A DNA stretch of 34,409 nucleotides from a virus. The position numbers were made by a program, and so were the translations under genes. Below are positions 12,679-19,388 of this stretch, piece after piece. The stretch lies in the IMG/VR virus record IMGVR_UViG_3300025759_000325, positions 1 through 34,409 of that record; one strand, 5' to 3'. The notes under the pieces are model-generated. The model was not told the DNA's origin. It did not search any database and was given only the letters and a program-made list of their open reading frames with translations. Numbering within the stretch: the first letter of the stretch is position 1; each line of letters starts with the position of its first letter.

Positions 12679-13011
12679 ATGGCCACGAAGCACGGCAACC
12701 GGGTATATATCCAAGTTTTGCTTGAGCCCTTTCGTGGTGAACTCTTCGTGGAGGAGGCCAAAACTCAAGGCATCAAGCCTTCAGCGCTCATCCGTCAGCT
12801 GGTCTACAACTACCTCGCAGAGAACACCAACGAAGAAACCTATTGCGAAGCCTTGGCCAGCGACAAGCAAAAATGGCAAGACGCCGTGGATTCTAGACTT
12901 GAAGGCAGGCGCAAAATGCGGAATTACCGCATGACAGGCAGTTACTCCGACCCTGAGCCTGAAGAAGATCAGTCCGACGCAACTATTGATGCGTCTAGCT
13001 CACCAATGTGA
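12679..13011 (+). CDS. Ribbon-helix-helix-like protein with acidic tail
   Basis: This 110-residue protein starts MATKHGNRVYIQVLLEPFRG, then ELFVEEAKTQGIKPSALIRQ, LVYNYLAEN: a beta strand followed by two helices with the KPSALIRQLVYNYL ending typical of Arc/MetJ-like proteins. The C-terminal third is acidic and disordered. It is the second such protein within 1 kb. Its 3' end overlaps the leftward gene 12969-13184 by 43 bases. Confidence 0.62.
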   Translation: MATKHGNRVYIQVLLEPFRGELFVEEAKTQGIKPSALIRQLVYNYLAENTNEETYCEALASDKQKWQDAVDSRLEGRRKMRNYRMTGSYSDPEPEEDQSDATIDASSSPM

Positions 13012-13184
13012 CCTACTGCCTGCTTAAGCAGCTTGGCCTGATGCCAGTTGGTACGCACCAATGACACACATAACGCTTTAAGTGCATCCTCATCCGTGCA
13101 TCCCTGAACGTCTCGCACATTTCGTTCCAGCTCTAGCTCCTCCTCAAGGCTCTGGTGAACCACGAGCCAGTCAGCCCATCCCAT
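12969..13184 (-). CDS. 71-residue helical protein
   Basis: From ATG 13184 the frame reads MGWADWLVVHQSLEEELELE, RNVRDVQGCTDEDALKALCV and NWHQAKLLKQAVGHIGEL. It is acidic and helical. A TTG at 13205, two bases after the dCTP deaminase stop, would add seven residues and is a possible coupled start. Unknown family. Confidence 0.5.
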   Translation of the reverse strand: MGWADWLVVHQSLEEELELERNVRDVQGCTDEDALKALCVSLVRTNWHQAKLLKQAVGHIGELDASIVASD

Positions 13185-13206
13185 AGCCCTGAAGATTCTT
13201 ATCAAT

Positions 13207-13725
13207 TCATGCCACGGACGGCATGACTGTCAAGTGGTTGTTGTAATGACCTGTCTCGGCATAGCTATGCATTGGGACGTTTGACATTGCGTGAAACACC
13301 ATCTGACCAATCTTCAGGCCTGGATACAGCGGCAAAGCATGATGCAGCCGTTCATTCTTCAATTCGAGCGTGAGCTTGCTTCCGTGCCAGCCCGGATCGC
13401 ACCAGCCAGCAAGCAGGTGATTAAGACCAGATCGTGCGCGGCTTGACTTGAGTACAAATTGGCAGCTGATGTCGTCGGGCAGGTTAAACAGCTCAAGTGT
13501 CTCAGCCAAGCAAAACTCGCCGGACTGAAGCATGAACGGGTCATCCTCTGTTTTGTCCGCGATGTTGATACGCACCAGATCAGGGCTATAGATGCTTTCC
13601 ACCATCACGTAATCACCCAGCCTCAAGTCCAAACTGGCTGGATTCAGCAGCTCTTCATCGAATGGGACGACCATTTGGCTTTTCCGGCACCGAGCCGAGA
13701 TCTCCCAATCGCACAGAACCGCCAT
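13207..13725 (-). CDS. dcd: dCTP deaminase-like protein (Dcd/dUTPase superfamily)
   Basis: This 172-residue protein matches the Dcd fold: NPASLDLRLGD (28-38), KSSRARSGL (93-101) with the Ser/Arg phosphate ligands, AGWCDPGWHG (106-115) and LTLELKN (118-124), where E121 corresponds to the catalytic glutamate. The enzyme turns dCTP into dUTP, or in bifunctional forms into dUMP, feeding dTTP synthesis and adjusting the nucleotide pool for phage replication. I used ATG 13725 because the family begins near there; the frame stays open upstream to 13824 but that part lacks similarity. Whether it also has dUTPase activity cannot be read from this. Confidence 0.85.
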   Translation of the reverse strand: MAVLCDWEISARCRKSQMVVPFDEELLNPASLDLRLGDYVMVESIYSPDLVRINIADKTEDDPFMLQSGEFCLAETLELFNLPDDISCQFVLKSSRARSGLNHLLAGWCDPGWHGSKLTLELKNERLHHALPLYPGLKIGQMVFHAMSNVPMHSYAETGHYNNHLTVMPSVA

Positions 13726-13851
13726 ATCTGAAACGCAAAAATCAATTTTAAGGCAGGTGAAGACATCGAGCTGCAACCCGTTGCCTTCGCGATCAGTCAA
13801 ACAACGCTTCCCGGCGCAGTTCACTTCTCACGAGAATTCTACTAGCAAAAC

Positions 13852-14601
13852 TCACTCATTCACCAGAATCACCCAACCGGTTCCAGGGCCTTCAGATTGC
13901 CAACGCTGGTAAAACGCAGCCTGTCTTATTCGGACGTTACGTCCCAAATGCGGATTGCTATGGCCACCCTTCTCCATTTCGGGATAGCCACGAGGATCTT
14001 GCATGATCCACTCTGGATCGCTGCTTTTCTTGCCTGCGTAACCACTGATCACGCTCCAATGACCACACCCCAAACCACTGCACATTGGTGGTTCGCCTAA
14101 AAGCATGTTTCCGGCGTGCAACCAGCCAACCAACACTGGCCTGCCAGCTTCGATCTCAAGCTCCACCATGTCAGCATCGCCGTCCTCACGGAACTCAGCT
14201 TCCAAACCCAAGCTTCGCAACGCTGCTAGCTGAGCTTCTACTGACGTGGTGTCCCCGTATTTGGCACGGATCTCGTTGTACTCATCATCCGTCCGAACCT
14301 TCTTGTAAAACGCTGCCACCATCGCAGCTGCTGAGCTGAAGCACTCGCGGTATCCCGTTCCAGTCTTGTTGTCGAGCTGCTTGAAGTAGGGCATGAAGAC
14401 CTGCTGGTCATATCCACTCTCTTTCCACGCCTGAAACCAATCAGCTTCGTGCTCCTCCAGTAGTTCCGGCGGCATTGACTCCTCAAGTTGTTTAATTGCA
14501 GCCAGCTGGTGGGGCGTGCCACGGAAAAACTGGAAAAACGGCAGTAAGGCAAGACCCATGGCCGTCAACAGCAAGGTCAACTGGATAATGCCGGACGCCA
14601 C
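13852..14601 (-). CDS. Membrane-anchored C39-like cysteine peptidase (possible endolysin)
   Basis: This 249-residue protein has a hydrophobic span at residues 5-26 (IIQLTLLLTAMGLALLPFF) and then a papain/C39-type domain with KQLDN (74-78), the catalytic Cys in YRECFSSAAAM (C87), GCGHWSVISGY (H181) and MQDPRG (D202). This domain recurs in marine cyanophages beside a holin-like gene. A lytic role as a signal-anchor endolysin is likely; processing of exported phage proteins is an alternative. The start is GTG at 14601, placed directly after the TAG of the upstream small gene, a strong coupling argument. Confidence 0.75.
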   Translation of the reverse strand: MASGIIQLTLLLTAMGLALLPFFQFFRGTPHQLAAIKQLEESMPPELLEEHEADWFQAWKESGYDQQVFMPYFKQLDNKTGTGYRECFSSAAAMVAAFYKKVRTDDEYNEIRAKYGDTTSVEAQLAALRSLGLEAEFREDGDADMVELEIEAGRPVLVGWLHAGNMLLGEPPMCSGLGCGHWSVISGYAGKKSSDPEWIMQDPRGYPEMEKGGHSNPHLGRNVRIRQAAFYQRWQSEGPGTGWVILVNE

Positions 14602-14775
14602 CTACTTTTCAACTCTTGTGTCAGGCAATAACAAATCCTTCAGGTGCTTCACCGCAAGATCATCCAAGTCGTTGTCAGTGCGAGTAACGATCTTCTCCAA
14701 CATCGCCACAATCAACTCCTTGAACGCTCTAGAGCGCCACATCGTCATGACCAGAGGCTTAAGAACTAGAAGCAT
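14602..14775 (-). CDS. 57-residue companion of the C39-like peptidase
   Basis: From ATG 14775 the product reads MLLVLKPLVMTMWRSRAFKE, LIVAMLEKIVTRTDNDLDDL and AVKHLKDLLLP. The pattern of a short hydrophobic helix and TDNDLDD(L/Q)A is one that I recall from cyanophages, where it often lies beside lysis genes. It is amphipathic and may bind membrane. Its TAG abuts the GTG of the peptidase. Confidence 0.7.
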   Translation of the reverse strand: MLLVLKPLVMTMWRSRAFKELIVAMLEKIVTRTDNDLDDLAVKHLKDLLLPDTRVEK

Positions 14776-14781
14776 TGGATT

Positions 14782-14800
14782 GACCTAGTTACCCTGTAAC
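14782..14800. promoter_or_regulatory. Divergent intergenic region with GTTAC-N3-GTAAC dyad
   Basis: The 42-base gap between divergent lysis-type genes contains TTGACC (14780-14785 region) and the inverted repeat GTTAC (14788-14792) / GTAAC (14796-14800). It is a plausible operator or promoter site, but no clear -10 box was found. Confidence 0.3.
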
Positions 14801-14817
14801 AGTAGCTCTGTTCTGCT

Positions 14818-15084
14818 ATGGCTTCCAACTCAGAAGATCAACACGAAAAGGAAGGCGTTTCAATGGCAGATATCGTCAAGGCTCTGGTCTTGGCTTGGAG
14901 TGCTGCACTGCTCACCGCTTCTTATCTGGGCATCTTCCCTCAGATGAAAATGGACAATACGTTCGTGGCGTCACTGTTGACTGGTGCGATGGCTTCGTTT
15001 GGCATCGAACGAAAGAACAATGGAAATGGCAACAAGAAACCTACTATCGTCGATAACAAAGACACCAAAGCTGGCATCAAATGA
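14818..15084 (+). CDS. Holin-like membrane protein
   Basis: The 88-residue product has a charged N terminus, a first membrane span DIVKALVLAWSAALLTASYL, a short loop around FPQMKMDNTF, a second weaker span VASLLTGAMASFGI and a polar Lys/Asn-rich tail. This is the plan of a small holin, and nearly the same arrangement occurs in cyanophages. It sits opposite the C39-like peptidase, completing a possible lysis unit. The stop overlaps the next ATG (ATGA). Confidence 0.62.
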   Translation: MASNSEDQHEKEGVSMADIVKALVLAWSAALLTASYLGIFPQMKMDNTFVASLLTGAMASFGIERKNNGNGNKKPTIVDNKDTKAGIK

Positions 15085-15587
15085 ACCGCTCACTTTTGGT
15101 ATTGGGCATCACATTGGCAGCCGCTTTGCCTGCTCGTGCTGATTTAACCCACAAAATTCAAAGCTCAGTACAACTGGAGGTCGGCGGAGCGTCCACACGC
15201 GCCATCAGAGTTGGCAACAGCTACAGCATCAGCGGAACCGGAGTGGACACCAGCGTCACCGCAGGTGGCTCTACTACCAGTGACGCTCTTGGTGGTCTTG
15301 GTGCGGCAACCAACGGCGTCAATGCCATCACGATCCCAGATGCAACCCAAAAGACTGCTGGCAACTCATTTAGCTTTGCGACCAGCTACACCCAAGGCGA
15401 TACCGTTCCAACGTCAGCTCCGACCGTTGGTGCCGTTCCAGCATTCGGCGATGTCACCAGCACAGCTGGTGGCGTTAATACTGGCTTGGCTGGCACCATC
15501 ACCACAGCAGGCGCTGTCACGATCTCGCCTGGCGGAGCCAATACAACGGCTATCGGTCAAGTCATTACGGAGCTGCAAACCCGGTGA
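15081..15587 (+). CDS. Exported Gly/Thr-rich protein (cyanophage type)
   Basis: This 168-residue protein has a signal peptide (MNRSLLVLGITLAAALPARA, predicted cleavage after residue 20) followed by LTHKIQSSVQLEVGGASTRA and a low-complexity Gly/Thr/Ala-rich, probably beta region. The mature start (LTHKIQSSVQL..GGA) recalls proteins of marine cyanomyoviruses. Function is unknown; periplasmic, outer-membrane or extracellular location is implied. It is the first of three coupled exported proteins. Confidence 0.68.
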   Translation: MNRSLLVLGITLAAALPARADLTHKIQSSVQLEVGGASTRAIRVGNSYSISGTGVDTSVTAGGSTTSDALGGLGAATNGVNAITIPDATQKTAGNSFSFATSYTQGDTVPTSAPTVGAVPAFGDVTSTAGGVNTGLAGTITTAGAVTISPGGANTTAIGQVITELQTR

Positions 15588-15970
15588 GACGGCTAATCAT
15601 TCTGTTGCTGTTGCCGTCGCCAGCAGTAGCAGTCCCGGTCGTTCCAAACTTCAGTCAAGGCGTGGTGTCGTCTCATACTGAGTCCAAGACGATTGTCAAA
15701 GAGTCGATCGTCTCCGAGTCCTATCGCAGCGGCTTTGAATACACAGTCAGCGGCACTGGCGTCGAACCAACAAGCGGCATCGTTAGCCCATCCATCAGCG
15801 GTAACAAGATCAACCTCTCCAGTCGCTCCAGCTGGAAACAGTCAGTTCCCGGCGCTGCGTTCCAGTTCGTTGAAACGTTGAACACGCCTGGCCTAATCGA
15901 AAAAGTCATAATCGATCGCGAGACCATCACTGAAACAGTCATCGACTCCACCAGCACGTTTAGCCAATGA
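15584..15970 (+). CDS. Second exported protein of the trio
   Basis: A GTG start (15584) overlaps the previous stop. The protein, 128 residues, begins with a signal peptide MRRLIILLLLPSPAVAVPVV and continues with beta-like, Ser/Thr-rich sequence containing YTVSGTGVEP, similar in style to the SISGTGVDT segment of the preceding gene, so the two may be related by duplication. Its function is unknown. Confidence 0.62.
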   Translation: MRRLIILLLLPSPAVAVPVVPNFSQGVVSSHTESKTIVKESIVSESYRSGFEYTVSGTGVEPTSGIVSPSISGNKINLSSRSSWKQSVPGAAFQFVETLNTPGLIEKVIIDRETITETVIDSTSTFSQ

Positions 15971-16737
15971 GAGCGACAGCCTCTGTTCTGCTGTTCAGCC
16001 TGCTCTACACCGCTCCAGCAGCAGCACAAGTCAGTGCAACTGCATCCCCCGTCAGCAATAGCAGCGGCTCAGTCGTCAACCAGGCTGTTCAGATCACACC
16101 TGGGCAATACATGAAGCACAGCTACGGATCACAGATTCAGTGTGATTCGGCAACGCTAAACATCTCCCCCTTTGCGTCGTCTACGCATTCTTTTGGCAAA
16201 CCAAACAATCAGTATTATCAAGAGCCCGTTTACGACAACAGCGACAACTTTGGCCTAATCGATCCAGAGACTGGTCTAGATGGACCCGACGGGGTGCCCG
16301 ACAATATCGGTCGCATCCTGTACTACAAGCCGCAACGCACAGGCTACCGCCAGAACTTCAGCAATAACTTCGGCATCACAGCTACCTTTTCAATCCCACT
16401 GGATCGTGGACCGATTGAGCTATGCAAGCAGGCTGCGAAGAAACAAGTGGCGCTCTACGAGCAAGCCCTAGCTGACAAGCGGCTCAACTACGAGATGGGG
16501 CGGCTCAAGGCTTGCGCTGAAGCCATAAAGGGTGGTTATGGGTTTGCCAAAACTTCGCCGTTTTACTCCATCTGCGCTGATGTAGTCATCAAACCCAAGC
16601 CGGTAGAAGATCACACGCACCAGATCATTTACCCAAAGCCCGTCTTAGATCGCGAATGGCTTGATTCCGGTGACGCTGCACCACCCGCCGCTGCTGTAAA
16701 GATTCCGGTTTTACCTTACGGCCAAGCTTCTGATTGA
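15967..16737 (+). CDS. Third exported protein of the trio (256 residues)
   Basis: A signal peptide MRATASVLLFSLLYTAPAAA is followed by a low-complexity linker and a conserved core: YGSQIQCDSATLNISPFASS, YYQEPVYDNSDNFGLIDP, then GILYYKPQR-like text and FGITATFSIPLDRGPIELCK. Four Cys (in QIQC, ELCK, KACA and SICAD) suggest disulfides outside the cytoplasm. The same core is known to me from cyanophages and some host-like genes, function unknown. Its last 113 bases overlap the opposite gene 16625-17401. Confidence 0.7.
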   Translation: MRATASVLLFSLLYTAPAAAQVSATASPVSNSSGSVVNQAVQITPGQYMKHSYGSQIQCDSATLNISPFASSTHSFGKPNNQYYQEPVYDNSDNFGLIDPETGLDGPDGVPDNIGRILYYKPQRTGYRQNFSNNFGITATFSIPLDRGPIELCKQAAKKQVALYEQALADKRLNYEMGRLKACAEAIKGGYGFAKTSPFYSICADVVIKPKPVEDHTHQIIYPKPVLDREWLDSGDAAPPAAAVKIPVLPYGQASD

Positions 16738-17401
16738 CCTTCTTCACCACCTTCTTGGTCAGAGGCTTTGCCAGCTTCTGCAAGAGTGAAGCAATCGGCT
16801 TGGCAAAGATCGCCACAGTCGTTGCAATAGCAGCAGTCAAAGCAACCGATACGGTCGGACCAGCATCAGGCACATAATTCTGAATCACCTGCCCAACAGG
16901 CACCGGATCCCACAGCTTTACGCACTTGCCATCCTGCAGCTCATAACCGGCAAGAACTTTCGTTCCGAGTTTGTTAAACGATCCGATTTCTTTTGATCCA
17001 AAGGGTGGACATGGTGGAGGTTTAGGCAACCTTGGGGGGTCGGGAGCGCCACCCGGCAGCGTGGGTTGAGGGACAGAGGCCGGGCTTGACACATCCGGCC
17101 TCTTTATTTTGGGTTGTGGTGGCTGCACCCAAGTGAAGTCACGTGGTCTGTAATCAGGAGCCTCAAAGACAGGCACCGCTCCAGTGCATAGCGTCACGTT
17201 GCCGCGTGGATCTTCCTCAAACGTTTCCGTTCCATTGCCAACAGCAATTCTTGCCCGCACGCAACCGGGCATATCAATGATTGGGAACCGCGTAGCCGTA
17301 ACTGGCGGTGCTGCTGGTAAAACAGGTGGTGGTATCGGCTGACCTACAGAGATCATTGGTACGCCGATTGCATTTACCCCGATCTCAGGAATCTCCGGCA
17401 T
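16625..17401 (-). CDS. Pro-rich membrane-associated protein (258 residues)
   Basis: The protein begins MPEIPEIGVNAIGVPMISVG, has the conserved patch DMPGCVRARI and EEDPRGNVTLC, a Pro-rich middle (PPQPKIKRP, PTLPGGAPDPP, PKPPPCPPFG), then GYELQDGKCVKLWDPVPVGQ, a hydrophobic span VSVALTAAIATTVAIFAKPI and a very basic C terminus (RRVVQRHRNQAIRDLRRAL). The order resembles a cyanophage protein found beside fibre and exported genes. A single span with a basic tail suggests membrane or cell-envelope placement, possibly in the virion. Both ends overlap neighbouring genes on the other strand. Confidence 0.68.
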   Translation of the reverse strand: MPEIPEIGVNAIGVPMISVGQPIPPPVLPAAPPVTATRFPIIDMPGCVRARIAVGNGTETFEEDPRGNVTLCTGAVPVFEAPDYRPRDFTWVQPPQPKIKRPDVSSPASVPQPTLPGGAPDPPRLPKPPPCPPFGSKEIGSFNKLGTKVLAGYELQDGKCVKLWDPVPVGQVIQNYVPDAGPTVSVALTAAIATTVAIFAKPIASLLQKLAKPLTKKVVKKVNQKLGRKVKPESLQQRRVVQRHRNQAIRDLRRALGK

Positions 17402-17714
17402 GAAGTCAGAACGGTTTACAGCAGGTCAGCTCTGGATTGAACGTAACCGCAGACGCGAAGGGCCGCCTGTTGTTTACACCGTATTGTGCGGCAAAACTGC
17501 CAGACCGTTTACCGACCCAAAAGCAATCCTCAAGTGGGTCAAATGGCCAAAAGGTACGCCTACAGGTGACGCGCTACGCGAATGGCTGACCTCGTTTGAG
17601 CAGAAAGCTGAGGCTCCCGCGCCAGAACTTGATATGGCAAAAATCAAGGCCGAAGGCTTCGGGCCTGAAGCTCATGACGACGATCCAACCGCCAACACTA
17701 AAATGGTGACTTGA
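17400..17714 (+). CDS. 104-residue protein starting at a shared CATG
   Basis: The frame reads MKSERFTAGQLWIERNRRRE, GPPVVYTVLCGKTARPFTDP, KAILKWVKWPKGTPTGDALR and a C-terminal acidic stretch. Its ATG (17400-17402) and the ATG of the leftward gene (17401-17399) are two halves of one CATG, so no untranscribed gap separates them. The 3' end overlaps the leftward gene 17698-17934 by 17 bases. Function unknown. Confidence 0.58.
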   Translation: MKSERFTAGQLWIERNRRREGPPVVYTVLCGKTARPFTDPKAILKWVKWPKGTPTGDALREWLTSFEQKAEAPAPELDMAKIKAEGFGPEAHDDDPTANTKMVT

Positions 17715-17934
17715 TTGGCACAGCTGGACCCGTAGTGGTCGGCAGCTCAGGCAGTGCCTCATCAATCTGACCTGGAACCATGTTGGTGACGATCTTCGTC
17801 ATCTCCAGCGTCAGCTCGCTCATGTAATACTTCGTGAGCGCTGGAATGCGGGTGTAGAGAATCACCGACCCAGCAACCATCCCCGCAGACATCGTGAATG
17901 CCGCAACGGACATCACGTTGAAAAGCTTTTGCAT
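17698..17934 (-). CDS. Small single-pass membrane protein (78 residues)
   Basis: The N-terminal span (MQKLFNVMSVAAFTMSAGMV, AGSVILYTR) is followed by a helical, charged segment and a Pro-rich end (ELPTTTGPAVPIKSPF). The plan of an N-terminal LxNVxSVxAFxxSAG helix and a PI..PF ending recurs in cyanophages near fibre or exported genes. It could be a membrane or virion component. It lies just downstream of a terminator and probably has its own start. Confidence 0.65.
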   Translation of the reverse strand: MQKLFNVMSVAAFTMSAGMVAGSVILYTRIPALTKYYMSELTLEMTKIVTNMVPGQIDEALPELPTTTGPAVPIKSPF

Positions 17935-17957
17935 AATCGCTCCAGAAAAAACAAAAG

Positions 17958-17973
17958 ACCCCCTTTCGGGAGC
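17958..17973 (-). terminator. Terminator after the exported beta protein
   Basis: On the minus strand, GCTCCC pairs with GGGGGT (two G-U pairs) across a GAAA tetraloop, followed by a T-rich stretch (CTTTTGTTTTTT). It lies 41 bases past the stop of the gene at 18014-18358 and probably closes the long leftward late operon. Confidence 0.65.
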
Positions 17974-18013
17974 CTGATGTCGGTCTGTGTGAGAAACCTG
18001 AGTTAGTTATAGC

Positions 18014-18358
18014 TCAGAGTTGGAATTTGCCACCAACTTTCAAGTTGATGCTGGTGTCATCGTCATAAGAGACGAAGGACAGCTCGGTGTAGCCAGGGCC
18101 AAAGCCATAGCCAGCCTTGCCGCTGATGCCGTAATCCACTTCACCAGTGTCAGGGATTTTGACCATGGGACCAATCTGGGCATACGCACCACCACCTTCG
18201 ATCCCAAGATGAAGGTCTACATCCATTCCGCCGACACCAGTGTCAAGGTTTCCACCGACGTTGGCTTCAGGGTTGAAGTAGACGGGAGCTGCGTGCGCAG
18301 GAGATGCCAGCGCAACTGCTGAAGCGGCGACACCACTCGCAAGAAGAATTTTGAGCAT
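18014..18358 (-). CDS. Exported beta-rich (porin-like) protein
   Basis: This 114-residue protein has a clean signal peptide (MLKILLASGVAASAVALASP, AHA, cleavage near residue 23) and alternating polar/hydrophobic strands ending NLKVGGKFQL, with a terminal hydrophobic pattern typical of outer-membrane beta proteins. The segment DLHLGIEGGGAYAQIGPMVK and final VGGKFQL remind me of cyanophage-encoded porin-like proteins. It may insert in the host outer membrane, for example to block receptors or leak nutrients, but this is inferred. Confidence 0.65.
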   Translation of the reverse strand: MLKILLASGVAASAVALASPAHAAPVYFNPEANVGGNLDTGVGGMDVDLHLGIEGGGAYAQIGPMVKIPDTGEVDYGISGKAGYGFGPGYTELSFVSYDDDTSINLKVGGKFQL

Positions 18359-18369
18359 GGGGAAGAGAA

Positions 18370-18495
18370 TTAACGTTTTCCTTGGCCACGATACTTCTTA
18401 CGCCCATGGGACGGTTTTGAATGTGATCCATTCCCCTGTCTGGTTTTTTTAGGCTTGCTGGGAATAAAAGTGTCCCCGTTAAGTGACTTTGCCAC
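18370..18495 (-). CDS. 41-residue basic peptide (SKPKKTRQGN motif)
   Basis: A GTG at 18495, overlapping the TAG of the upstream gene by one base, opens VAKSLNGDTFIPSKPKKTRQ, GNGSHSKPSHGRKKYRGQGK. The KPKKTRQGN...KKYRGQG(K/R) pattern is one I recall as a conserved minigene in marine cyanophages near tail fibre genes. Its function is unknown. The recognisable pattern and the coupling together make it convincing despite the size. Confidence 0.65.
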   Translation of the reverse strand: MAKSLNGDTFIPSKPKKTRQGNGSHSKPSHGRKKYRGQGKR

Positions 18496-18689
18496 TAGAT
18501 TCCGTCAGTTGAACTTAAATTCTGATATTTCAGGGCCAAGCCAGTAAATAACCCGTATTGCGGATGGCTGATCTGGTCACGACCATCAAGGAAGTACAAC
18601 TCCTCAAGCCATAACGTCCGAGCCGCCATTGCTTGCACATCAGACGCTCCAGGCTTAGAGGCGATCATCGGGTCAGGTCGTTGCATCAT
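18495..18689 (-). CDS. 64-residue protein with LWLEELYFLDGRDQ motif
   Basis: The product reads MMQRPDPMIASKPGASDVQA, MAARTLWLEELYFLDGRDQI, SHPQYGLFTGLAL. The PGASDVQAxAARTLxLEELYxLDGRD stretch is strongly reminiscent of conserved small cyanophage proteins. A small chaperone or fibre-assembly role is possible from its place downstream of fibre genes. ATG 18689 overlaps the end of the 25-residue gene. Confidence 0.68.
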   Translation of the reverse strand: MMQRPDPMIASKPGASDVQAMAARTLWLEELYFLDGRDQISHPQYGLFTGLALKYQNLSSTDGI

Positions 18690-18763
18690 TCAGCAGCAAT
18701 AGAAAGCAGCGCCCAGCCGAGCACCAGCAGGACGCCTGTAGCCAAACCAGCCAGAAACGTCAT
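18686..18763 (-). CDS. 25-residue membrane peptide
   Basis: ATG 18763 overlaps the TGA of the upstream gene (ATGA) and opens MTFLAGLATGVLLVLGWALL SIAAE: one glycine-rich transmembrane helix and almost nothing else. Its TGA overlaps the next ATG. The exact fit between two coupled genes argues that it is translated. Possible roles include a small holin or regulatory membrane peptide; none can be assigned. Confidence 0.55.
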   Translation of the reverse strand: MTFLAGLATGVLLVLGWALLSIAAE

Positions 18764-19365
18764 TCGACAGGATCAGGCCAGGCTGTAGCCAGATTAGGGT
18801 TGGCAATCATGATTGGGTTGCCGTCCTCATCTACAACAGCGTGACCATCTTCGTCGGTTTGCTGAACCTGTCCCGTCCCAAACAACAGTTGTTTTAACGC
18901 TGCAACATCAGAGCAAGCGTCAATCTCAGACTGGCGCGTGTTGCAAGCTGTGCGCACTGCAGCCCGATAGGTCTGCCACTTCGTCGGCAATGCAGTCTTG
19001 GCAGCACTGAAGCTGGTGTTGACCTCAAGCACTTTGACAACGCGCCAATCAGACGGTGCAAGCAAACTGGCGGCGATCTCGTTTTGCTTTGCCTTCCATA
19101 GCGTCTTTAAGCCGGTCTGCGTTCTGCCGGTTTCGTTGCCATCTGCGTCAACTTCAGGCTGATCGTTGAGCTGCTTAGGGTTATCTACGCCCCAATAAAA
19201 CCGCGCATCGTAGTTATTGCTGGTGTCGGCAACCCATGTGATGCCAAGTAACTCGCGGTCACGCTCAGTCGATAACCTCAAAAAATTCGCTGGACGTTGG
19301 ATGCCGTCTGCGTCGGTCCAGGCAACGTCTAGAGGCAGTTTGCGGTCACCAATTTGGTAGCCCAT
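18760..19365 (-). CDS. Tail fibre assembly-like protein
   Basis: The 201-residue product begins MGYQIGDRKLPLDVAWTDAD and has in its middle a segment of the kind found in phage tail-fibre assembly (DUF4376-like) proteins: KQNEIAASLLAPSDWRVVKV, then PTKWQTYRAAVRTACNTRQ and a helix. The last third contains a short acidic repeat (TDEDGHAVVDEDGNPI). It lies 23 bases downstream of the large fibre gene, the normal place for a fibre chaperone. Confidence 0.6.
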   Translation of the reverse strand: MGYQIGDRKLPLDVAWTDADGIQRPANFLRLSTERDRELLGITWVADTSNNYDARFYWGVDNPKQLNDQPEVDADGNETGRTQTGLKTLWKAKQNEIAASLLAPSDWRVVKVLEVNTSFSAAKTALPTKWQTYRAAVRTACNTRQSEIDACSDVAALKQLLFGTGQVQQTDEDGHAVVDEDGNPIMIANPNLATAWPDPVE

Positions 19366-19388
19366 GGGATTGGAACGATGGTGTGAGT

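Noticed and set aside
13725-13824. N-terminal extension of the dCTP deaminase
   Set aside because: These 33 residues have no similarity to the family, and the ATG at 13725 matches the usual start.
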